A stretch of 64,000 nucleotides of DNA from Actinomycetes bacterium (lineage in GTDB: Bacteria > Actinomycetota > Actinomycetes > Propionibacteriales > Propionibacteriaceae): positions 1 to 64,000 of the forward strand of contig JAEVYS010000032.1 in NCBI GenBank assembly GCA_023392635.1, read 5' to 3'. The notes beneath the pieces were generated by a model. The model saw nothing but the letters and a program-made list of their open reading frames with translations. It had not been told where the DNA came from and searched no databases. This document shows positions 46,220-54,204 of this stretch, in pieces. The number at the start of each line of letters is the position of its first letter. The stretch's first letter is position 1. Position numbers and translations under genes: made by a program.

Positions 46220-46787
46220 CGGGCTTGGGGAACGTGAGCCAGACGTTGAACACGCCGAGCGCGGCACCCAGGGCTCCGAGCAGGATCGTCCACACCGCTG
46301 CGAACAACGGCGCGATGCCGGCGGGGACGCCCAGCTGCGGGTAGCTGCTGGTGAAGTACACGGCCAGCACCATCGAGATGCCGTTGAAGAACGGCAGGCT
46401 GCCCGCCTGGAAAACCGCTGCCCAGCGCATCGAGAAGACCATGAAGCAGACGCCGACGAAGAGGGCGAGGGCCACCGCGAGGTCACCGGGCACGACGAGG
46501 GAGGGCAGGAAGCCGAGCAACGGGATGGCTGCCAGCGACAGGCCGGTCAGGACGGCGCTGTAGGCGAAGCTGGGCAGGATCGTCTTGATGGCGGCCGGCT
46601 TGGCCCCGAGGGCGAAGTACTCGGCCCAGACGATGAACGACACCCAGACGGCCATGTTGTAGGCACCGAGCCACAGGGTGAACGGGATGGAGACGACGAC
46701 CGTGATGCCCACGGCGAGCCAGAGCGGGATCGTTTCTTTGTACTGTGTCGCCGGAGCCTCGGGCACAGTGGTGGGAGCGTCGGACAT
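46212..46787 (-). CDS. DUF1097-like membrane protein
   Basis: A 191-residue membrane protein with five or six helices after a short polar N-terminus (MSDAPTTVPEAPATQYKE). The segment WLGAYNMAVWVSFIVWAEYF near 40 and the general layout fit the DUF1097 group of small inner-membrane proteins of unknown function. It is the last gene of a three-gene operon with the PEP-hydrolase-family and Tm-1-like genes, so it may be the membrane part or transporter of that system. Confidence 0.7.
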   Translation of the reverse strand: MSDAPTTVPEAPATQYKETIPLWLAVGITVVVSIPFTLWLGAYNMAVWVSFIVWAEYFALGAKPAAIKTILPSFAYSAVLTGLSLAAIPLLGFLPSLVVPGDLAVALALFVGVCFMVFSMRWAAVFQAGSLPFFNGISMVLAVYFTSSYPQLGVPAGIAPLFAAVWTILLGALGAALGVFNVWLTFPKPVR

Positions 46788-46880
46788 GCGAAGGTCCTTT
46801 CTGGTGTTCGGTTCGGCTCTGTCGGGGGGTGGGTCGCGAGGGTTTCCAGGCTGCGCGGCCCACCTGCCCGGCTGAGGGGG

Positions 46881-47708
46881 TTACTTCTTGAAGGTGACGG
46901 CCTTGAAGTCCTCGGTCTGCTTGCGGATCCCGACCTCGGTCGGGAAGCGCTCGATCGAGGAGGCGCCGTAGAAGCCCACGATGCCCTCGGTGTGGTCGAG
47001 GATGTACTGGGCGTCCTCGGGATTGGCGATCGGGCCGCCGTGGCACAGGCACAGGATGTCGGGGTTGACCGTCTTGGCGGCGTCCGCGAGCTCCTGCACC
47101 TTGACGGCCGCCTGCTCGAGGGTGAGGGCGGTCTGCGCACCGATGGTGCCCGACGTGGTGAGCCCCATGTGCGGGACGAGGATGTCGGCGCCGGCTGCGG
47201 CCATGGCCTTGGCCTGATCGGTGTCGAAGACGTAGGGAGAGGTGAGCAGGTCGAGCTCGTGCGCGAGCCGGATCATGTCGACCTCGGGTCCGTAGCCCAT
47301 GCCGGTCTCCTCCAGGTTCGCCCGGAAGACGCCGTCGATGAGGCCGACGGTCGGGAAGTTCTGGACGCCGGCGAAACCGATCTCCTTGACCTGCTTGAGG
47401 AAGTACGGCATGACCCGGAAGGGGTCGGTGCCGTTGACGCCGGCCAGGACGGGGGTGTGCTTCACGACGGGCAGGACCTCGTTCGCCATCTCCATCACGA
47501 TGGCATTGGCGTCACCGTAGGCCAGCAGGCCGGACAGTGAGCCCCGGCCGGCCATGCGGAAGCGTCCGGAGTTGTAGATGACAAGCAGGTCGATCCCGCC
47601 GGCCTCGGCGGACTTGGCAGTGATGCCGGTGCCGGCGCCGCCCCCGATGATCGGGACGCCGGCAGCAACCTGGGCGCGGAACCTGGCCAGGATCTCTTGA
47701 CGGTTCAT
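46881..47708 (-). CDS. PEP hydrolase-family TIM-barrel enzyme
   Basis: A 275-residue soluble protein of the phosphoenolpyruvate hydrolase-like family. The barrel shows GVPIIGGGAGTGITAKSAEA near 18, LLVIYNSGRFRMAGRGSLSG near 40, FAGVQNFPTVGLIDGVFR near 113 and LCLCHGGPIANPEDAQYIL near 217. In plants and fungi this domain is fused behind the UPF0261 domain as in the tomato virus-resistance protein Tm-1; here the two are separate adjacent genes. True substrate unknown. GAGGAGAG precedes the ATG. The upstream gene ends 18 bases earlier. Confidence 0.88.
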   Translation of the reverse strand: MNRQEILARFRAQVAAGVPIIGGGAGTGITAKSAEAGGIDLLVIYNSGRFRMAGRGSLSGLLAYGDANAIVMEMANEVLPVVKHTPVLAGVNGTDPFRVMPYFLKQVKEIGFAGVQNFPTVGLIDGVFRANLEETGMGYGPEVDMIRLAHELDLLTSPYVFDTDQAKAMAAAGADILVPHMGLTTSGTIGAQTALTLEQAAVKVQELADAAKTVNPDILCLCHGGPIANPEDAQYILDHTEGIVGFYGASSIERFPTEVGIRKQTEDFKAVTFKK

Positions 47709-47726
47709 TGGGTGGTCTCTCCTCGG

Positions 47727-48950
47727 TTATCTGGTGGTGATGTGGTGGTGCAGGGTCTCGGCCATCGACCGGCCGAAGCCGGGGTCGTTGATCGCCTGGT
47801 CGACCTCGTGGACGGTGACCGCGCTGCCGGTGAGGCCCTCGCGGAGGGCGGCGAACAGTGCGTCATCGGCAGCGGCGTCGCGGAACGGCGCCCCGTCCAC
47901 GTCAATGGCGCTGACTCCGCGCAGGGGGATGAACAGGTCGGTCGGGCCGGTCGCCGCTGCGAGCTTCGCCGCGATGCGGCGCCCGAGCTCGCCCATCTCC
48001 TCCGCCGTCGTCCGCATCAGCGTCACGGTCGGGTTGTGCACGAACAGGTTGCGGCCGGCGAACGGGGCCGGGACAGTATCGAACGGGCCGAAGTTGACCA
48101 TGTCGAGCGCGCCGAGACTGACCACCTGCGGGACGCCGCGTGCCCCGGCGATCTCCAGGCGGTGGGGACCGGCGGACAGCACCCCGCCGACGAGGTCGTC
48201 CGCGAGCTCCGTGGTGGTGAGGTCGCACACCCCGGCGAGGAGTCCCGACTCGACCAGCTTCTCCATAGCCCTTCCCCCGGTGCCGGTGGCATGGAACACC
48301 AGCACCTCGTAACCGAGGTCGGTGAGGGTCTTGCGGGCCTCATCGGCGGCCGGGGTCGTGACGCCGAACATGGTGACGCCGATCAACGGCTTGTGGTCCG
48401 GCTCCGGCGCCGCAAGGCGCGCCTCGTAGGCCTTCGCCATCCCGGCGATCGCGGCGGCGGCGTTGCCCAGCACCATGCTCGAGATCGAGTTGATGCCGGC
48501 GACGTCCACGACCGAGTACGTCATGGTGGCGTCCACCTCGCCGATGTAGGGCTTCACATCCCCGGAGGCCATGGTGGAGACGAGCAGCTTCGGGAAGCCG
48601 ACGGGCAGGGCCTGCATCGCCGGTGCGGCGACCGACGATCCGCCCGAGCCGCCCACGGCGAGCAGACCGTGGATCCGGCCCTGCGCGGCGAGGCCACGCA
48701 CGACCTCTGCCGCTCCGCGCCCCATCACCGTCATCATCTCGCCACGGTTGCGCCGCTCCCGCAGCGACGCGGGATCGGCTCCGGCCGCGATGATCACCTG
48801 ATCGGAAGCGACATCAGCCATCGGGCTGGCGGAGAACGAGCCGACATCGACGGCGAGGACGTCGACGCCCTGCTCCGAGAGCCGGTCCTTCAGCCAGGTG
48901 TACTCCTCGGCCTTGGTGTCGAGGGTGCCAAGCAGTGCGACTGTGGCCAT
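47727..48950 (-). CDS. Tm-1-like ATP-binding protein (UPF0261)
   Basis: A 407-residue cytoplasmic protein homologous to the N-terminal half of plant Tm-1. It begins TVALLGTLDTKAEEYTWLKD. A glycine-rich nucleotide-binding motif lies near residue 100 (AVGGSGGSSVAAPAMQAL), and VTMFGVTTPAADEARKTL lies near 195. The ATG was chosen over a GTG six bases upstream because AGGAG then has a five-base spacing. It is the first gene of the operon with the PEP-hydrolase-family and DUF1097 genes, and divergent from a MocR regulator with a 28-base dyad in between. Biochemical role unknown. Confidence 0.88.
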   Translation of the reverse strand: MATVALLGTLDTKAEEYTWLKDRLSEQGVDVLAVDVGSFSASPMADVASDQVIIAAGADPASLRERRNRGEMMTVMGRGAAEVVRGLAAQGRIHGLLAVGGSGGSSVAAPAMQALPVGFPKLLVSTMASGDVKPYIGEVDATMTYSVVDVAGINSISSMVLGNAAAAIAGMAKAYEARLAAPEPDHKPLIGVTMFGVTTPAADEARKTLTDLGYEVLVFHATGTGGRAMEKLVESGLLAGVCDLTTTELADDLVGGVLSAGPHRLEIAGARGVPQVVSLGALDMVNFGPFDTVPAPFAGRNLFVHNPTVTLMRTTAEEMGELGRRIAAKLAAATGPTDLFIPLRGVSAIDVDGAPFRDAAADDALFAALREGLTGSAVTVHEVDQAINDPGFGRSMAETLHHHITTR

Positions 48951-49005
48951 GAACACTCCTTCGTGTTGGTGTGGCCCACACGCTAGGAGCCATCCGGGGT
49001 CCTGT

Positions 49006-49033
49006 CCGGGCCAATCCGCCCCAATTGGTCCGG
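49006..49033. promoter_or_regulatory. 28-base dyad in the divergent Tm-1-like/mocR promoter region
   Basis: Arms CCGGGCCAAT and ATTGGTCCGG match at nine of ten positions around eight bases (CCGCCCCA). It lies 56 bases upstream of the Tm-1-like start and 34 bases before the MocR start. Position and symmetry suggest it is the MocR binding site controlling both directions. Confidence 0.65.
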
Positions 49034-49066
49034 CCGGCGTGGCGTCGTCGGATCCATACTCGAGCT

Positions 49067-50476
49067 GTGCTCGCCACGAGAATCGACCCGGCTGAACTGA
49101 GCCGCATGCTGGGCGACTGGTCCGACGCGGGAAGGCTGCTGCCCGATGCCCTCGCCGCCGCGCTGATCGACCTCATCGATGCCGGTTTCGTTCCCGCCGG
49201 CAGCGCGCTCCCGGCCCAGCGGGACTGCGCAGCCACCCTGGGGGTCTCCCGCGCCACGGTCGTCGCTGCCTACTCCGCGCTCGAGGCACGGGGGTACCTG
49301 GTTTCCACCCAGGGATCGGGCTCGCGGGTCCGTTCGGGCTCGAGCAGGTCGGCTGCCCTCGTCGAGGGACGGCTGTTCTCCTTCACGCGCTCCGGGGCCG
49401 ACGTGATCGACCTGTCGACCGGCGCCCTGCCCGCGTCCCCGGTCACTCGGGAGGTGCTCAGCACAGCCCTCGACGAGGAGCTCGGGCCCTATCTCGACAC
49501 GGACGGCTACTTCCCTGCCGGTCTGCCCGTCCTGCGCCAGGCGATCGCCGAGCACCTCACGCGCGACGGGATCCCCACCCAGCCGCAGGAGGTGCTTGTC
49601 ACGTCCGGCGCCCAGCAGGCCACCTACCTGGCTCTGCGCAGCATCCTCCAGGCCGGTGATCTCGCCCTGATCGAGGATCCCAGCTACCGCGGCGGCATCG
49701 AGGCCCTGAGGACGATCGGCGCCCGTATCGAGGGCATCCCCACCAGCTCCGGCGGGCCCGATCTCGACCTGCTCCAGCGTGCGCTCACGCGCGGTCCGGC
49801 CGCACTGTACTGCCAGACGAGCATCCACAACCCGACCGGCCAGACCATGCCGGCGTCCGCCCGTCACACGTTGGCCGAGCTGGTGTCACGGCACCGGACG
49901 ACCACGATCGAGGACTGCTGCTCCTACGACCTCACCTTGGCCGGACCGCCCGCGAGGACGCTCGCGACGCTGGTCGACCCGGACCTGCTCATCAGCCTCG
50001 GCACCCTGTCCAAGTTGTTCTGGGGAGGCCTGCGCGTCGGCTGGATCCGCGCATCGCAGGACCGGATCCGGCACCTGCTGGAGATCCGGAAGGTCGAGGA
50101 CCTCGCCACGTCCGTCGTGGACCAGCTCCACGCCGTGATGCTGCTCCGCAGGGCTCGGGAGGCCCGGGAACAGCGTCGGGAGATGCTCGCCAACCACCTG
50201 CGGACGACCGAGGACGCCGTGCGCCAGCACTTCCCGGACTGGTCGTGGCGGCCGGTGAGGGGCGGTTCGGGCCTCTGGGTGGACACCGGTGTCGACGCGC
50301 TCGCCCTCGCCGAGACGGCCAAGCGGTTGAAGGTCAAGCTCGTCCCCGGGCCCAGCTTCTCGCCGTACGACGGCCACCGCTCCATGCTGCGGCTGCCCAT
50401 CTGGCACGAGCCCGAGCTTCTGCACCAGGCCCTGAGCCTCCTCGCCGGGGCCGTCCATCGGCCGCACCACACCTGA
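49067..50476 (+). CDS. MocR/GntR-family PLP-dependent transcriptional regulator
   Basis: A 469-residue fusion of a GntR-type winged helix (AATLGVSRATVVAAYSALEA near 55) with an aminotransferase fold. The PLP lysine is in LGTLSKLFWGGLRVGW near 310, and the cofactor-ring aspartate region reads IEDCCSYD near 282. MocR proteins bind PLP and often control vitamin or amino-acid genes. The GTG was chosen because CATACT, a good -10 box, lies only six bases upstream, so the message is probably leaderless; the frame stays open further upstream through the dyad. It is divergent from the Tm-1-like operon and probably regulates it. Confidence 0.88.
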   Translation: MLATRIDPAELSRMLGDWSDAGRLLPDALAAALIDLIDAGFVPAGSALPAQRDCAATLGVSRATVVAAYSALEARGYLVSTQGSGSRVRSGSSRSAALVEGRLFSFTRSGADVIDLSTGALPASPVTREVLSTALDEELGPYLDTDGYFPAGLPVLRQAIAEHLTRDGIPTQPQEVLVTSGAQQATYLALRSILQAGDLALIEDPSYRGGIEALRTIGARIEGIPTSSGGPDLDLLQRALTRGPAALYCQTSIHNPTGQTMPASARHTLAELVSRHRTTTIEDCCSYDLTLAGPPARTLATLVDPDLLISLGTLSKLFWGGLRVGWIRASQDRIRHLLEIRKVEDLATSVVDQLHAVMLLRRAREAREQRREMLANHLRTTEDAVRQHFPDWSWRPVRGGSGLWVDTGVDALALAETAKRLKVKLVPGPSFSPYDGHRSMLRLPIWHEPELLHQALSLLAGAVHRPHHT

Positions 50477-50523
50477 GCGGGGCGCGGCCCGGCCGCTCGG
50501 ACGCCATCGGCGCTGTCGTCGCC

Positions 50524-50808
50524 CTAGTGCCCGATCAGCTCGCCGACGGCGAAGAAGAGGACCAGGAGGAGGGTGCCGAGCGCGACGGTGATCAGCAGGA
50601 CCGAGCGGTCCTTGCCCCGGATGATCGCGACGGCCGCCAGAGCGGTCGAGACCAGGATGAGCACCCCCAGGGCGACCACGACGGTCCCGCCCGCCCGTAC
50701 CTGTGCAGGCAGGAGCAGGAACACCGACCAGTACAGCGGATAGAGCAGCACGGGCAGCAGGAGCCACAGGGCCCACCAGCCGCTGCGGGTGTGCGGCAGG
50801 ACGTACAT
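50524..50808 (-). CDS. Small three-helix membrane protein, function unknown
   Basis: A 94-residue hydrophobic protein (MYVLPHTRSGWWALWLLLPV, then helices at about 14-38, 43-63 and 71-91). A GTG nine bases upstream, overlapping the preceding stop as GTGA, is an alternative start. The ATG is preferred because GGAGGGG then has normal spacing. It is coupled to the membrane gene upstream, so the two products may act together. Not recognised. Confidence 0.6.
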   Translation of the reverse strand: MYVLPHTRSGWWALWLLLPVLLYPLYWSVFLLLPAQVRAGGTVVVALGVLILVSTALAAVAIIRGKDRSVLLITVALGTLLLVLFFAVGELIGH

Positions 50809-50813
50809 CGCGA

Positions 50814-51434
50814 TCACCCCTCCCTGTGGAGTCCTTCGGGGCCCCGGCGCGCGCCGGGACTGGTCGGCTGCCGCTCGTGGGCCGGTCCGGCGGGCGCGGC
50901 CGCGTCGGGCAGCGTTCCGGCCACCAGGAAGAGGATGCCGACCACAAGGACCGGTACCAGCCCGATCCCCGCCGAAGAGGTGAGGATCGCGGACACCGGC
51001 GGACCGTCCGGCCGTGTGCCGCGGGCAACCAGCAGCACGCCGAACGACGCCAGGCTCAGCGTCACCAGGAGCGCGCCCGCCAGGGTGGGTCGCCGCAGGC
51101 CCAACACGCTCAGCCCCACCGCCACGACGCAGCCGGTGACGGCACCGACCGGACCGATCGCGTTCCGGTCCGGACCGAGGGAGAAGGCGTCGGCGACAGC
51201 CGTGCCGATCGCGGCCAGGGTGAACACGGCCAGCACCGGTCCGGCACGGTCGGCGCGGCGAGCCGCGATCGCGGCGAGCATCGCGGTCACGGCCGCGCAG
51301 CCGACAACCATCGCGACGCCGCGCCAGCCGCCGGGGTCGTCCAGGGCGTAACCGGCGGCGAACATGCCCAGCGCCGCCGCGCAGACCAGCATGAGGGCCA
51401 GCGCAGCGACCTTCAGCACCCTCCCGACCTGCAT
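50814..51434 (-). CDS. Multi-pass membrane protein, function unknown
   Basis: A 206-residue protein with six predicted helices, starting MQVGRVLKVAALALML, and a polar C-terminal tail (PAGPAHERQPTSPGARRGPE). GGAAGG lies before the ATG. It forms a two-gene unit with the 94-residue membrane protein, convergent with the MocR gene. No signature of a known family is visible to me. Confidence 0.6.
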   Translation of the reverse strand: MQVGRVLKVAALALMLVCAAALGMFAAGYALDDPGGWRGVAMVVGCAAVTAMLAAIAARRADRAGPVLAVFTLAAIGTAVADAFSLGPDRNAIGPVGAVTGCVVAVGLSVLGLRRPTLAGALLVTLSLASFGVLLVARGTRPDGPPVSAILTSSAGIGLVPVLVVGILFLVAGTLPDAAAPAGPAHERQPTSPGARRGPEGLHREG

Positions 51435-51589
51435 CGCGCAGCCTTCCCACCGCCGTCGTCCCCCCGGCGGGGCGACCGCGTGCACGATCTGATCGGGTCA
51501 CAGCGAACTCTTCCGCCGTCCTCAGGAGCCGCGCCGCGAGGGTTCGTGGAGGACCAGTCCCGCGCTCCGGTTGCGCGACGGCTGCGTCC

Positions 51590-52807
51590 CTAGGTGGCAG
51601 CGAGCTCCGGCTCGGCTCGGGTGGGAAGGGACGCACCGGAGCGCTCGTGCCCCGCCGGAAGCCCCACCACCATCAGGGTGGTCGCTGCCAGGCACGGGAT
51701 GACGGCCAGGTGGACGAAGCCGGGCGGGAAGAGGGCAGCAGGCCAGATCGGTGAGGCCAGGGACACGGCGGCAACCAGTCCCCAGCCCATCGGGCGGAAC
51801 CGGCTGTTGCCCAGGGCGAGGTGGAGCGCGGCGACCACGAGCCAGACGTAGAAGTGGTCCCAGGCAACCGGGCTGAGCACCGTGGCGCCGAGACCGACGA
51901 CGACGACGGCTTCCACCCGCTCGCCGCGTCGATGGTGCCGGACGGCACGCCCGAGCGCAGCTGCGGCGAGCGCGGCGCCCGCGAGGATCCACAGCGGCTT
52001 CACCCAGGCTGCCTGCTCACTCCAGAACGTGAGGACGCCCAGCAGGCCGAGGTTGCGTTCGGAGTTGAAGCCGGGCACGCGGCCCGAGTCGAAGACGACC
52101 GTTGTCCAGTACGTGGCCGACTCCGCCGGGAGGAGCAGGAATCCCACGACGGACGCGGCGAGGAAGGTGGCGATGGCCGCTGCCGCGGCTCTCCAACGGC
52201 GGCAGCCGAGGAGGAAGACCACGAAGAACAGGGGCGTCAGCTTGATGGCCCCGGCGATCCCGATGAGGATGCCCTGCCACCTGCGCGGCAGCAGCAGCAG
52301 GTCGATCACCACCAGCGTGGTGACGAGGAGGCTGACCTGGCCGAGGTGGAGGCCCATCATCACCGGGCGGCTGAAGACGAACAGCGCGCCGACGCCCACG
52401 ACGCTCGTGACGTCCGCCAGTCCCCGGCAACGGGCCCGCCCCGAGTACCACAGCAGCGTGCCCACGACGATCGCGGCGAGTGCGAACTGGACGATCAGCC
52501 ACGCCGTGATGACCGAGCCGAGGGGAAGCCACGTGGTGGGCACGGCGAGCAGCGCGGCGAAGGGCGGATAGAGGAAGGTGGCTGCGCCGTTGACGTCGGC
52601 GATGCCGAACCCGTACAGGTCCCGTCCAGCCAGCATCGCCTCAGCCGCCCCGCGGTACACGCGCAGATCGAGGGAGCTCACGCCGAGCCGGTCCGCCGGC
52701 GCCAGCCAGACCACGAGGGCTGCGAGGCCGAGGACCGTCAGTGTCGTGGCCAGAACCCGGCCGGGCCGCAGGGACGAACGCTCGCTGGGCGGGTGCTGGG
52801 CTGCCAC
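51590..52807 (-). CDS. GT87-family polyprenol-phosphate-dependent glycosyltransferase
   Basis: A 405-residue membrane enzyme with about ten helices. After the first helix comes the extracytoplasmic SLDLRVYRGAAEAMLAGRD (near 50), whose aspartate is typical of the GT-C fold, then FLYPPFAALLAVP near 82 and the basic loop after LLPRRWQGILIGIAGAIK near 185. GT87 members in actinobacteria add mannose or arabinose from lipid-linked donors to lipoglycans or glycoproteins. The GTG has GGAGG ten bases upstream; earlier in-frame starts would overlap the tRNA gene. Sugar and acceptor unknown. Confidence 0.85.
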   Translation of the reverse strand: MAAQHPPSERSSLRPGRVLATTLTVLGLAALVVWLAPADRLGVSSLDLRVYRGAAEAMLAGRDLYGFGIADVNGAATFLYPPFAALLAVPTTWLPLGSVITAWLIVQFALAAIVVGTLLWYSGRARCRGLADVTSVVGVGALFVFSRPVMMGLHLGQVSLLVTTLVVIDLLLLPRRWQGILIGIAGAIKLTPLFFVVFLLGCRRWRAAAAAIATFLAASVVGFLLLPAESATYWTTVVFDSGRVPGFNSERNLGLLGVLTFWSEQAAWVKPLWILAGAALAAAALGRAVRHHRRGERVEAVVVVGLGATVLSPVAWDHFYVWLVVAALHLALGNSRFRPMGWGLVAAVSLASPIWPAALFPPGFVHLAVIPCLAATTLMVVGLPAGHERSGASLPTRAEPELAAT

Positions 52808-52871
52808 GGGCGGGGGACCTCCTGAATGGGACCGGCATCTCTTCGTCGACGCAGCGCGGCACACCGTCTCC

Positions 52872-52959
52872 TGGCGGAGGATACGAGATTCGAACTCGTG
52901 AGGGCGTGAACCCAACCCGCTTTCCAAGCGAGCGCCATAGGCCTCTAGGCGAATCCTCC
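52872..52959 (-). tRNA. tRNA-Ser (GGA), CCA encoded
   Basis: The minus strand folds into a class II tRNA: acceptor arms GGAGGAT and ATCCTCC, D-arm, anticodon loop TTGGAAA giving GGA, a long variable arm and the T loop TTCGAATC. Discriminator G and CCA are encoded. It reads UCC/UCU codons. A possible -10 box (TATCCT) lies eight bases upstream. tRNA-Ser genes are common integration targets, but I see no repeated 3' end nearby. Confidence 0.95.
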
Positions 52960-53076
52960 GCCGAGAAGGATACCGGCACCGGGCACTCCAACTCCAACCG
53001 GGCGTCCACCCTTGTCAGCGCGCTATTGGCGGCGGGGATCGGGGGAAGTGTTGCGGGAGCGTGTCAGGCTGAGGAC

Positions 53077-53862
53077 ATGCGCGTAGCCCTCGCCCAGTTC
53101 GCCGCCTCCGCCGAGCCGGCGGACAACCTCGTCCACGTGGAGGCCTTCGCTGCCGATGCCGCCGACCAGGGCGCTGAGCTCATCGTCTTCCCGGAGGCGG
53201 CGATGTGCTCGTTCTCCCGTCCCCGGGCGGACGCGGCCGAGCCGTTCGACGGGTCGTGGGCCAACGCCGTCCGGGCCCTCGCCCACCGGCTGGGCGTCAC
53301 CATCGTGGCGGGCATGTTCACCACCACCGGGACGCCGCTGGTGCGCAACACGCTGCTGGTCACCGGCGGGGTCGAGGAACGGTACGACAAGATCCACCTC
53401 TTCGACGCGCTCGGCTACACGGAGTCGGCGCAGGTCGAACCGGGTGACCGGGCGGTCACCTTCACCCTCGGCGATGCCACGGTCGGCCTCGCCACCTGTT
53501 ACGACGTCCGGTTCCCGGCCCTGTTCACCGCGCTCGCCCAGCGGGGTGCCCAGCTGGTCCTGCTGCCCTCGTCCTGGGCGCCGGGTCCGGGCAAGCTCCA
53601 CCAGTGGCGCACCCTGGTCACTGCGCGGGCCATGGACTCCACGAGCTTCGTGGTCGCCGTCGACCAGTCCGTGGCCCCCGCGGTGGACCACGGCCGTGCC
53701 CCGACCGGCATCGGCCACTCCCTGGTTGTCGACCCGTCCGGCCAGGTCCTGCTCGAGCTCGGCGAGCTCGACGAGGTCACCGTCGTCGACCTCGACCTCG
53801 GTGTGGTCGCCGACCAGCGTGAGCGCCTCCCCGTGCTGCGGCACGGTCGGGAGTTCGCCTGA
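53077..53862 (+). CDS. Carbon-nitrogen hydrolase (nitrilase superfamily)
   Basis: A 261-residue cytoplasmic amidase. The catalytic Glu-Lys-Cys triad is visible: LIVFPEAAM near residue 42, the lysine in RYDKIHLFDALGYTES near 108, and ATCYDVRFP near 140. Length and motifs fit the Nit1/Nit2 or omega-amidase branch that hydrolyses small amides such as deaminated glutathione or 2-oxo-acid amides. It begins 117 bases beyond the oppositely oriented tRNA gene and stands alone before the SRP RNA. The exact substrate is not determined by sequence. Confidence 0.9.
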   Translation: MRVALAQFAASAEPADNLVHVEAFAADAADQGAELIVFPEAAMCSFSRPRADAAEPFDGSWANAVRALAHRLGVTIVAGMFTTTGTPLVRNTLLVTGGVEERYDKIHLFDALGYTESAQVEPGDRAVTFTLGDATVGLATCYDVRFPALFTALAQRGAQLVLLPSSWAPGPGKLHQWRTLVTARAMDSTSFVVAVDQSVAPAVDHGRAPTGIGHSLVVDPSGQVLLELGELDEVTVVDLDLGVVADQRERLPVLRHGREFA

Positions 53863-54052
53863 CCTCCCACCCGCTCCACCTCCGCCGGCCCGGGACGGGG
53901 CACCGCCCGCCATCGCGCCCGATCCGGGAGCGGCTCCAGGCCCGGTGCCTGCGCGCGGAACGCCAGAACCTGCTCCCTACCGGGGTCCGTACACCATCCC
54001 TGCCCGAGGGCCCAGACACCCTGTACGCAACCGCGCCCAACGCCCGGTAAGC

Positions 54053-54154
54053 TGGTGCACGGTTCCCCGCGCGGCGGTACCTCGCCCAACTCCCCCAGGG
54101 TCGGAAGACAGCAAGGGTAAGTGAGCTCTTCCGGGTGCGCGGGGGCCGCTGCAT
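54053..54154 (+). ncRNA. ffs: Small signal recognition particle RNA (4.5S type)
   Basis: Contains the conserved SRP domain IV: CAGGGTCGGAAGACAGCAAG at 54096-54115, with a matching GTGAGCTCTTCCGGGT side and the GGAA-type tetraloop region. The ends pair (GGTGCACGG with CCGCTGCAT; CCCCGCGC with GCGCGGGG), giving the roughly 100-base hairpin typical of bacteria. It works with Ffh in co-translational membrane targeting. Exact ends are estimates. It sits upstream of dnaX as in many actinobacteria. Confidence 0.92.
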
Positions 54155-54204
54155 TTCCGGCCCCGGAGTCGGCAATGTCACCGGCTACCCGTAAGGTTCA
54201 ACCC

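Noticed and set aside
52808..52927. A longer N-terminus for the GT87 protein
   Set aside because: It would extend into the tRNA-Ser gene; the GTG at 52807 has a ribosome binding site at suitable distance.
52872..52959. tRNA-Ser as the attachment site of an integrated element
   Set aside because: No integrase gene and no repeated tRNA 3' end are seen on either side within the window.
54121..54204. A longer dnaX N-terminus starting at 54121
   Set aside because: It would overlap the end of the SRP RNA, and a -10 box sits directly before the GTG at 54205.
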